Shown: in pieces, positions 57,731 to 64,000 of the stretch
Layout: each line of letters opens with the position of its first letter
How positions within the stretch are numbered: position 1 is the first letter of the stretch
Source of the DNA: Paraburkholderia adhaesiva
GTDB lineage: Bacteria; Pseudomonadota; Gammaproteobacteria; Burkholderiales; Burkholderiaceae
DNA: 64,000 bases
Assembly (NCBI RefSeq): GCF_021390575.1
Contig: NZ_JAJEJQ010000001.1
Span: 1-64,000 of the forward strand
Reading direction: 5' to 3'
Position numbers and translations under genes: made by a program
Notes under the pieces: generated by a model
The model's database searches: none
What the model was told of the DNA's origin: nothing
What the model saw: only the letters and a program-made list of their open reading frames with translations

Positions 57731-59209
57731 TCAGAGGGTGAGAAAGCCCTTGTAGAGGCCGAAAGCCGCGATGAGCGCGCCAATCAGTACCGCGGCGAAC
57801 ACGAAAATCTCCACGGTCGTGAAGACGGGTTTGCCGATCTCGCGTTTCGCGCGTGCGAACAGGATCACACCGGGCGCGTAGAGCAGCGCCGAGAGCAGCA
57901 CGTATTTGAGCCCGCCCGCGTAGATGAGCCAGATCGCGTAGATCACGGCGATGAGCGAGATGATCATGTCCTTGGTGCGCGGGCCGCTGTCCACCTCGTA
58001 GGTCTCGCCGCGCAGCGTCAGCAACAACGCGTAGGCCGCCGACCAGAAATAGGGCAGCAGGATCATCGAGGTCGCGAGATAGATGAGCGAGAGATACGTG
58101 CCCTTGGAGAACAGCGTGATGATGAGAAAGAGCTGGACCATGGCGTTCGTGAGCCAGAGCGCGTTGGCCGGCACGTGCTTCGCATTCTCTTTGCGCAGGA
58201 AGCTCGGCATGGTGTGATCGCGCGCGGCCGAGAAAATGATTTCGGCGCAAAGCAGCACCCAGGAAAGCAGCGCGCCGCACAGCGATATGACGAGCCCGAC
58301 GCTAATGAGGATCGCGCCCCAGTGGCCGACCACATGTTCGAGAACACCCGCCATCGAAGGATTTTGCAGTTCGGCCAGTTTGGGTTGCGTGAGCACGCCG
58401 AGCGAGAGCACGTTCACGAGCACGAGCAGCAGGAGCACGCCCACGAAGCCGATGACCGTCGCCTTGCCGACATCGCTGCGCTTTTCCGCGCGCGCGGAAA
58501 AGATGCTCGCGCCTTCAATGCCGATGAACACCCACACCGTCACGAGCATCATGTTGCGAACCTGGTTCGACACGCTGCCGAGCTTGGGATTCATTTGGCC
58601 CCAGAAGTCGGAGTTGAAGGTGCCGCTGTTGAACGCAAACGCGCAGATGATGATGAAGAGGCACAGCGGAATGAGTTTGGCCACCGTGGTGATCTGGTTG
58701 ACGATCGCGGCTTCCTTGATGCCTCGCAGCACGAGAAAATGCAGCAACCAGAGCAGCACCGAGGCGCAGATCACGGCAACGAGCGTGTTGCCTTCGCCAA
58801 AGATCGGAAAGAAGTAGCCGAGCGTGCTGAAGAGGAGAACGAAGTAGCCAACGTTGCCTAACCAGGCACTGATCCAGTAGCCCCACGCCGAACCGAAGCC
58901 CATAAAGTCGCCGAAACCGGCTTTTGCGAAGGCATACACCCCGCCGTCGAGTTCGGGCTTGCGCAGCGCTAGCGACTGGAATACGAATGCGAGCATGAGC
59001 ATGCCGACTGCGGTGATCAACCAGCCGATCAGCACTGCACCGGCGTCTGCGCTGACCGCCATATTCTGCGGAAGGGAAAAGATGCCGCCACCCACCATCG
59101 ACCCGACAACGAGGGCAGTGAGCGCACCGAGCCGCAGCTTGCTGGAAGCGGGCGTGGCAGCGCTATCGGGCGTCGCAGCGGGACGGGGCGTAGACGTGGA
59201 ATCGGACAT
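57731..59209 (-). CDS. arcD: Arginine-ornithine antiporter
   Basis: ArcD (492 residues) exchanges external arginine for internal ornithine. It is an APC-superfamily transporter with about 12 membrane segments, opening with LRLGALTALVVGSMVGGGIFSLPQNMA and containing GVYAFAKAGFGDFMGFGSAWGYW and FIGIEGASIFSARAEKRSDVG. The first 25 residues are Ser/Thr/Pro/Ala-rich. The start at 59209 (MSDSTSTPRP) is preceded by GGAGACTCCCC; the longer frame to 59461 is rejected. It heads arcDABC. Confidence 0.95.
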   Translation of the reverse strand: MSDSTSTPRPAATPDSAATPASSKLRLGALTALVVGSMVGGGIFSLPQNMAVSADAGAVLIGWLITAVGMLMLAFVFQSLALRKPELDGGVYAFAKAGFGDFMGFGSAWGYWISAWLGNVGYFVLLFSTLGYFFPIFGEGNTLVAVICASVLLWLLHFLVLRGIKEAAIVNQITTVAKLIPLCLFIIICAFAFNSGTFNSDFWGQMNPKLGSVSNQVRNMMLVTVWVFIGIEGASIFSARAEKRSDVGKATVIGFVGVLLLLVLVNVLSLGVLTQPKLAELQNPSMAGVLEHVVGHWGAILISVGLVISLCGALLSWVLLCAEIIFSAARDHTMPSFLRKENAKHVPANALWLTNAMVQLFLIITLFSKGTYLSLIYLATSMILLPYFWSAAYALLLTLRGETYEVDSGPRTKDMIISLIAVIYAIWLIYAGGLKYVLLSALLYAPGVILFARAKREIGKPVFTTVEIFVFAAVLIGALIAAFGLYKGFLTL

Positions 59210-59880
59210 GGGGAGTCTCCCATACGAGCCGGCCCGTCGCAGATTTCGCGCTGCGCACCAACCGGTAAGATTTTTGCTTTTGTGCCTCGCGAACTGTGCG
59301 GCTTTGCCGAGGCGCAAACCGATGCCGCGCCAGGACTTGTTTAATCTATAGGTGACACGAATTTTGGCAATACGACTTTGGTCCAATACCGCGAAGCCAC
59401 GCGCAAGCATTGCTGCGAATATCATCCTGCAAACCGGAAACGTGTGAGTTGTGCGTGGCAATGGCGCGCGATATCGGCGCGCTGTGTCATTGATACGGAT
59501 CGAATATCAATCGGGCGTTCGCGAGCGAGCGCAGCGATTAGCGCGAATGGCACGGAGCCGATGCACTGCATTGACAGTCGATCATTGCAACTTCATCGCG
59601 GCAACGATCGTCAGCCCGGAAGTGCCTTCATTAAAAGCACACGTTTTTGTCATTCTTCGAAAATGAAAGTCCACCTGATTAAATACGATCAAGATCGCAA
59701 TCATGTTTTCGTTTAAAGAAGACGATGGCCGTCGTGATGTTTTCTGTTTTTCAGGGCGCAATTGGGGTCGAGCTTTCGCAGCTATCACTGCACGGCACAA
59801 CGGCAAATCAATCCGCGGAACAGGGATAACCATTTCTTATTGGGGGCAGGTGAGCGAGTCCGACGCGCGAACTCACGAGG
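59210..59880. other. arcD-queC intergenic region, left part
   Basis: This long gap holds the arcDABC control region and G+C-poor DNA. Several open frames cross it (for example 59378-59716 and 59703-60062, forward) but none shows a known protein, a convincing ribosome site or codon bias. The stretch 59630-59830 is clearly A/T-richer than the core. A candidate ANR/FNR box is at 59490-59503. I support no gene here. Confidence 0.45.
59490..59503. promoter_or_regulatory. Candidate ANR/FNR box upstream of arcD
   Basis: TTGATACGGATCGA matches the FNR/ANR consensus TTGAT-N4-ATCAA at nine of ten positions. It lies about 280 bases upstream of arcD, further than usual, so a long leader would be needed. 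Arginine deiminase operons are commonly under oxygen-responsive ANR control in related bacteria. Confidence 0.4.
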
Positions 59881-59883
59881 TCG

Positions 59884-59904
59884 CCCGCCCGGTCTTCGGG
59901 CGGG
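59884..59904. terminator. GC hairpin before queC promoter region
   Basis: CCCGCCCG (59884-59891) and CGGGCGGG (59897-59904) form a strong hairpin with a 5-base loop, followed by only TTTG. It may insulate queC from upstream transcription. Confidence 0.55.
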
Positions 59905-59917
59905 TTTGTGACGCAAC

Positions 59918-59926
59918 TGCTACAAT
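59918..59926 (+). promoter_or_regulatory. Extended -10 promoter candidate for queC
   Basis: TGCTACAAT is an extended -10 element (TGn plus TACAAT). No good -35 is present at 17 bases, as is usual for extended -10 promoters. Transcription would start near 59933. Confidence 0.5.
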
Positions 59927-59940
59927 TGGCGAGAATTGCA

Positions 59941-59975
59941 GCCCCAGGATAATCGCGCGATTCCTGGGGCTTTTT
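59941..59975 (+). terminator. Intrinsic terminator inside the queC leader
   Basis: GCCCCAGGA (59941-59949) and TCCTGGGGC (59962-59970) enclose the smaller palindrome ATCGCGCGAT and are followed by TTTTT. It lies downstream of the extended -10 candidate and 68 bases before the queC start. It could be an attenuator of queC or the end of a short transcript. Confidence 0.75.
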
Positions 59976-60042
59976 CGTTTCTCTGCGGCGCTGCTCCGGC
60001 ACGTGCGGCGCTGTGCGGGAATCACACACAGGGAGTTTCACG

Positions 60043-60777
60043 GTGACTCGAACAGACGCTAAAAACAGCGCACTCGTGCTGTTTTCCGGCGGCCAGGACT
60101 CGGCCACATGCCTCGCATGGGCGCTCGATCGTTACGATACCGTCGAGACGCTGGGCTTCGACTACGGCCAGCGCCATCGCGTCGAACTGGAGTGCCGTGA
60201 GGGCTACCGTACGGCCATCGCGCGCGCGTTTCCCGAATGGGGCAAGCGCCTCGGCGACGATCACATGATCGACCTTTCGGTGCTCGGCTCGATCAGCGAT
60301 ACGGCCATGACGCGCGAGATCGAGATCGAGACCGCCGCGACCGGCTTGCCGAACACGTTCGTGCCGGGCCGCAACCTGATGTTCATGACGATCGCCGCTG
60401 CGATCGCGTACCGGCGGGGGCTCAAGGTGCTCGTCGGCGGGATGTGCGAGACCGATTTTTCGGGCTACCCCGACTGCCGGGACGACACCATGAAGGCCCT
60501 CCAGGTCGCGCTGAACCTCGGCATGGATAGCCGCTTCGTGCTGGAAACGCCGCTCATGTGGCTCGACAAGGCCGATACGTGGCGCCTCGCGCGGCAACTG
60601 GGCGGCGAAGAACTCGTCGAACTGGTGCGCGTCGAAACGCACACGTGCTACGTCGGCGAGCGCGCCGAACTGCATCCGTGGGGCTTCGGCTGCGGCGAGT
60701 GCCCGGCCTGCAAGCTCCGCAAGCGCGGCTACGAAGCGTATCTCGCGGGCGAGAAGGTCACCGAAGCGCCGGTCTGA
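60043..60777 (+). CDS. queC: 7-cyano-7-deazaguanine synthase QueC
   Basis: QueC (244 residues) converts 7-carboxy-7-deazaguanine to preQ0 using ATP and ammonia, in queuosine synthesis. The PP-loop ATP site is [16 protein letters not shown] and the C-terminal zinc site includes [14 protein letters not shown]. The GTG start at 60043 has GGGAG eight bases upstream; an earlier ATG at 60013 lacks a ribosome site. It precedes queE and queD on the same strand with a 267-base gap. Confidence 0.96.
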   Translation: MTRTDAKNSALVLFSGGQDSATCLAWALDRYDTVETLGFDYGQRHRVELECREGYRTAIARAFPEWGKRLGDDHMIDLSVLGSISDTAMTREIEIETAATGLPNTFVPGRNLMFMTIAAAIAYRRGLKVLVGGMCETDFSGYPDCRDDTMKALQVALNLGMDSRFVLETPLMWLDKADTWRLARQLGGEELVELVRVETHTCYVGERAELHPWGFGCGECPACKLRKRGYEAYLAGEKVTEAPV

Positions 60778-61044
60778 GGGCCTGACCGGGTTCGGGCCGA
60801 GGCGTGTGCCAGGCTCGGGCGCGAGCGTGGTTTTGGGCGGAACGCTCTGGCTTTTCGCACAGGCTCGGCTCCGTGGCGTGGCACGAACTCAAGGCACGCT
60901 GTATAGCGCCGCATCGCGTGCGGCGGCGTCGGGCACAATGCGCTGGAATGAAATCCGGCACGCACGCGCGCGGCGACACCGGCGACACCGGTTGCAGAGC
61001 GCTCCCGGCACGCGACTCAACCCGATCCAGGATCAGGCAGCACA

Positions 61045-61677
61045 ATGACTTACGCAGTAAAAGAGATTTTCTACACATTGCAGGGCGAAGGCGCGAACGC
61101 CGGGCGTCCGGCCGTCTTTTGCCGGTTCGCCGGCTGCAATCTGTGGTCCGGCCGCGAAGAGGACCGGGCCGAAGCCGCGTGCCGCTTCTGCGACACCGAT
61201 TTCGTCGGCACCGACGGCGAGAACGGCGGCAAGTACCGCAGCGCCGACGAACTGGTCGCGAAGATCGCGTCGCTGTGGCCCGAGGGCGAAGGCAACCGCT
61301 TCGTGGTGTGCACGGGCGGCGAGCCGATGCTGCAGATCGACGCGCCGTTCGTCGACGCGCTGCACGCCGCCGGCTTCGAGATCGCCATCGAAACGAACGG
61401 TTCGTTACCGGTGCTGGAGTCGATCGATTGGGTCTGCGTGAGCCCGAAGGCCGACGCGCCGCTCGTCGTTACAAAAGGCAACGAACTGAAGGTCGTGGTG
61501 CCGCAGGACAACCAGCGCCTCGCCGACTACGCGAAACTGGACTTCGAGTATTTCCTCGTCCAGCCGATGGATGGCCCGTCGCGCGACCTGAACACGAAAC
61601 TCGCCATCGACTGGTGCAAGCGGCATCCGCAATGGCGCCTTTCGATGCAGACTCACAAATACCTGAACATCCCCTGA
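61045..61677 (+). CDS. queE: 7-carboxy-7-deazaguanine synthase QueE
   Basis: QueE (210 residues) is a radical-SAM enzyme that makes 7-carboxy-7-deazaguanine from 6-carboxytetrahydropterin. The three cluster cysteines lie in the unusual spacing C-x14-C-x2-C (FAGCNLWSG ... AACRFCDTDF). The substrate-binding start VKEIFYTLQGEGANAGRPAVF is typical. The gap between queC and this gene (60778-61044) has no gene and may hold a promoter. Confidence 0.95.
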   Translation: MTYAVKEIFYTLQGEGANAGRPAVFCRFAGCNLWSGREEDRAEAACRFCDTDFVGTDGENGGKYRSADELVAKIASLWPEGEGNRFVVCTGGEPMLQIDAPFVDALHAAGFEIAIETNGSLPVLESIDWVCVSPKADAPLVVTKGNELKVVVPQDNQRLADYAKLDFEYFLVQPMDGPSRDLNTKLAIDWCKRHPQWRLSMQTHKYLNIP

Positions 61678-61689
61678 AGCGGAAGCACC

Positions 61690-62136
61690 GTGCTGACGAT
61701 CACCCGAAAACTCGAATTCGATGCGGGCCACCGCATCCCCGACCACCGCAGCCAGTGCCGTAACCTGCACGGGCATCGCTACGTGCTCGAGATCACGCTG
61801 CAAGGCGATCTCATCGAGACCGAAGGCGCGCCCGACCGCGGCATGGTGATGGACTTCGCCGACGTGAAGTCGCTCGCGAACCAGCACCTCATCGACCTGT
61901 GGGATCACGCGTTTCTCGTCTACGAGGGCGACACGCAGGTGCGCGGTTTCCTCGAAACGCTGCCGGGCCACAAGACCGTCGTGATCGACCGTATTCCGAC
62001 CGTCGAGAATCTTGCAGCCATCGTGTTCGAGATTCTCGCGAACGTCTACGATGCCCACTACGGTGTGAATCTGCGGCTCCATAAAGTGCGCCTCTCCGAG
62101 ACGCCGAACTGCTGGGCCGAAGTCATCCGCGACTGA
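61690..62136 (+). CDS. queD: 6-carboxytetrahydropterin synthase QueD
   Basis: QueD (148 residues) is a zinc enzyme of the PTPS family that acts on dihydroneopterin triphosphate. The zinc histidines are in FDAGHRIPDHRSQCRNLHGHRY, which also carries the catalytic cysteine. MVMDFADVK and the C-terminal VRLSETPNCWAEV are typical. The start is GTG at 61690, 12 bases after queE, so queE and queD are co-transcribed. Confidence 0.95.
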   Translation: MLTITRKLEFDAGHRIPDHRSQCRNLHGHRYVLEITLQGDLIETEGAPDRGMVMDFADVKSLANQHLIDLWDHAFLVYEGDTQVRGFLETLPGHKTVVIDRIPTVENLAAIVFEILANVYDAHYGVNLRLHKVRLSETPNCWAEVIRD

Positions 62137-62392
62137 CCCTCGCGCATCCTCGCGCTCCGGCCATTGCCTTTCCCGCCTGCTGTTGCAGGCGCTCGCGTAC
62201 GCGCTCTAGCGCCCCGGGTTTTCCGCCCGATGACGATACGCGTTGTCGCGGTATGATCGCTCGAGCAAGGCCGCGCACCCTCGTGCGCGGACACAAAACT
62301 CAAACGATGCGAGACATGCAGGTTGCGGCGCCGCCGGGCCACACGGCCCGGGCATGACGCGTGCGGCTCGCAGACTCGCCGGGAGCGCGGCG

Positions 62393-63175
62393 ATGAGCAC
62401 TTTCACCAATCCCCTGAAAGAGCGCCTGAAAGAAGCGGAGCCGCTCTACGGCCTGTGGCTGTCGATGGGCAGCGAGACCGCCGCCGAGGCGCTCGCGCAC
62501 GCCGGTTTTGACTGGCTCCTGATCGACATGGAGCATGCGCCGAACGACAGCGCCGACACGGTCGCCCAGCTGCGCGCTATCGCAGCCGCCCATTTACCGA
62601 CCGAACCCGTCGTGCGCCTGCCGACGACCGAGCCGTGGCTCGTCAAGCGCGTGCTCGATGCGGGCGCGCGCACGGTGATGTTTCCGAACATTGGCTCGGC
62701 CAAAGAAGCGGCGTGCGCCGTGAGCCTCACGCAGTATCCGGGCGAACGCACGCCCGACGGGCGGCGCGGTGTGGCTGGCGTCGTGCGCGCGGCCGGCTAC
62801 GGCATGCGGCGCGACTACCTGCACGGCGCGAACGCACAGATCGCGGTCATCGTGCAGATTGAATCGGCGTCGGCGCTCGAAGAGGTCGAGCAGATTGCGG
62901 CGACGCCGGGCGTCGATTGTCTCTTTGTCGGCCCCGCCGACCTCGCTGCGAGCCTCGGCCATCTGGGCGATTCGAAACACCCCGACGTCACTGCGGCGAT
63001 GCTGCGCATCGTCGCGGCGGCGCGTGGCGCGGGCGTGGCCGCAGGCATCTTCGCGATGGATGCTGTGCAGGCGAAGCAGTATCGTGAGATGGGTTTCAGC
63101 TTCATCGCGCTCGCCGCCGACGTGATCTGGCTCGTGCGCGCGACGCGTCAGGCCTTGCAGGAGGCGAGATCATGA
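62393..63175 (+). CDS. HpcH/HpaI-family aldolase
   Basis: This 260-residue class II aldolase-like protein has LYGLWLSMGSETAAEALAHAGFDWLLIDMEH (metal and substrate region), ARTVMFPNIGSAKEA, VIVQIESASALEEVE and FVGPADLAASLGHLG. Relatives cleave 2-keto-3-deoxy acids to pyruvate and an aldehyde. The start at 62393 follows GGGAGCGCGGCG; longer in-frame starts at 62243 and 62353 lie in non-coding-like sequence. It overlaps the next gene by 4 bases. The exact substrate is not predictable. Confidence 0.9.
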   Translation: MSTFTNPLKERLKEAEPLYGLWLSMGSETAAEALAHAGFDWLLIDMEHAPNDSADTVAQLRAIAAAHLPTEPVVRLPTTEPWLVKRVLDAGARTVMFPNIGSAKEAACAVSLTQYPGERTPDGRRGVAGVVRAAGYGMRRDYLHGANAQIAVIVQIESASALEEVEQIAATPGVDCLFVGPADLAASLGHLGDSKHPDVTAAMLRIVAAARGAGVAAGIFAMDAVQAKQYREMGFSFIALAADVIWLVRATRQALQEARS

Positions 63176-63888
63176 AGTGCAGCAAAGGCGCGTTCGCACG
63201 AGCGGCCGCCGGATTTTTCGCCGCCACCGCAGCGGCGGCATGCTTCGCGGCCGGGGCGTCCGCCGCGAAGGGTGTGAGTGCAGAAACGGACCCCGCGACG
63301 GCCACCGCCGTAGCCGACTACAACGCAAGCAACCTGGACGCCGCGCGCAAGGAGTTCCACGCGGCGGCCGCGCGCGGCAACCGTCTCGCGGAATTCGACT
63401 ACGCGATGATGCTGCTCAACGGCGAGGGCGGGGCGACGGACGTCGGCGAAGGCCGCAAGTGGCTGCGCAAGGCCGCCGACGCAAACATGTCGCACGCGCA
63501 GTACGTCTACGGGAAGATGTACGACGATGGCGACTTCGTCGAGCGTGATCCGGCAGCGGCGCACCAGTGGTTCCTGAAGGCGGCGAAACAGGGCCACGTG
63601 CAGGCACAGCTGGCGCTCGCGAACCAGTTCCTCGACGGACGCGGCACGACGCGTGACAACAAGCAGGCGTTCTACTGGTACAAGAAGGCTGCCGAAGGCG
63701 GCGACATGACGGCGCAATACGTGACCGGCTCGTTCTACGAGCACGGCGGCGATGGCGTACCGAGGAACATCAACGTCGCACGCGCGTACTACGCGGCGGC
63801 GGCGGCGCAGGGCGACCGGGTGGCGCTGCTCAAGTACCAGCAGTTGAGCGAGCAGTTGCAGAAGTCGACGCCAGGCGCGACGCAGTAG
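63172..63888 (+). CDS. Exported Sel1-repeat protein
   Basis: This 238-residue protein has an N-terminal signal peptide (AAAGFFAATAAAACFAAGASA) and then about four Sel1-like repeats of 36 residues, recognised by AEFDYAMMLLNGEGG, AQYVYGKMYDDGD, AQLALANQFLDGRG and AQYVTGSFYEHGGDG. Such solenoids mediate protein contacts, probably in the periplasm. It is translationally coupled (ATGA) to the aldolase gene, but a functional link is not evident. Confidence 0.88.
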   Translation: MKCSKGAFARAAAGFFAATAAAACFAAGASAAKGVSAETDPATATAVADYNASNLDAARKEFHAAAARGNRLAEFDYAMMLLNGEGGATDVGEGRKWLRKAADANMSHAQYVYGKMYDDGDFVERDPAAAHQWFLKAAKQGHVQAQLALANQFLDGRGTTRDNKQAFYWYKKAAEGGDMTAQYVTGSFYEHGGDGVPRNINVARAYYAAAAAQGDRVALLKYQQLSEQLQKSTPGATQ

Positions 63889-63929
63889 GCACCGCAGGCA
63901 AGCGGCGCCGCGCCGCGCTCGGGCGCAGA

Positions 63930-64000
63930 CTAGCTCTGCATGAGCCGCCTGTGGCGGCCAACGCTCATGATGAGTCCGATCGCGATACCGAGCGTCGTGA
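63930..64000 (-). CDS. 3' end of a reverse-strand gene (membrane-like tail)
   Basis: The reverse strand reads TTLGIAIGLIMSVGRHRRLMQ, Ser and a TAG stop at 63930-63932. A hydrophobic segment followed by basic residues fits the last membrane helix and cytoplasmic tail of an inner-membrane protein. The gene continues beyond the window, so the family cannot be named. It converges with the Sel1 gene. Confidence 0.6.
   Translation of the reverse strand, partial: TTLGIAIGLIMSVGRHRRLMQS

Noticed and set aside
42940-59900. Attachment-site duplication of the tRNA-Phe 3' end flanking the nap-arc block
   Set aside because: No copy of the tRNA end was seen near 59.2-60.0 kb, so integration at the tRNA is not supported directly.
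59884-60042. Possible preQ1 riboswitch before queC
   Set aside because: None of the known preQ1 aptamer signatures could be recognised; only a promoter-like element and hairpins are visible.
59703-60062. Forward open frame running into queC
   Set aside because: It crosses two hairpins and the queC start and lacks motif or ribosome site.

Overview
The window is a high-GC chromosomal segment from a betaproteobacterium, almost certainly family Burkholderiaceae (Paraburkholderia/Caballeronia-like). The evidence is the dnaA-dnaN-gyrB order, the def-fmt-LysE-htpX-rsmB-DUF4390-ntrY-ntrX-tRNA-Phe block, GTP-type PEP carboxykinase, a topoisomerase III with a basic tail, and strong G/C third-position bias. 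The genus is inferred from gene order and protein character, not from a search.

Layout. 1-4,944: 3' part of dnaA, then dnaN and gyrB. 4,945-10,767: accessory cassettes, namely a BigR-type sulfur-sensing repressor with a split YeeE/YedE permease, AhpD-like proteins, an ArsR/SRPBCC pair, and an XRE regulator with an NmrA-like reductase and a cysteine-free AhpD relative. 10,768-11,450: a gene-free stretch with clustered DnaA boxes, a DnaA-trio-like motif, a long inverted repeat and AT-rich DNA, which looks like a replication origin. 11,451-16,287: a GyrI-like protein, then ethanolamine catabolism (eutBC, DUF779 protein, acetaldehyde dehydrogenase), with sigma-54-type promoters in front of both eutB and the dehydrogenase. 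16.6-22.1 kb: two small conserved proteins, a winged-helix/TPR regulator divergent from a reductase-AhpD-cupin operon, a decayed LuxR fragment and an unusual CDF transporter. 22.8-42.95 kb: mostly housekeeping genes (tRNA-Lys, thioesterase, patatin, 2-hydroxyacid dehydrogenase, pckG, LysR, topB, thioredoxin, dprA, def, fmt, LysE, htpX, rsmB, DUF4390, ntrY/ntrX-like pair, tRNA-Phe).

43.3-59.2 kb is an anaerobic-metabolism block. A 14-gene forward run napEDABC-ccmABCDEFGHI supplies periplasmic nitrate reductase and the haem-lyase machinery that matures its c-type cytochromes. A reverse arcDABC operon follows and yields ATP from arginine without oxygen. 60.0-62.1 kb holds queC, queE and queD for the queuosine precursor preQ0. 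The window ends with an HpcH/HpaI aldolase, a Sel1-repeat protein and the 3' end of a reverse-strand gene.

No CRISPR array, insertion sequence or intact prophage was seen. The most interesting signals are the origin-like element at 11.1-11.37 kb, the paired sigma-54 promoters of the ethanolamine genes, the terminator inside the queC leader, a REC-Fis response regulator lacking the AAA+ domain, and two proteins (the AhpD relative and the CDF transporter) that keep a family fold but lack key residues.
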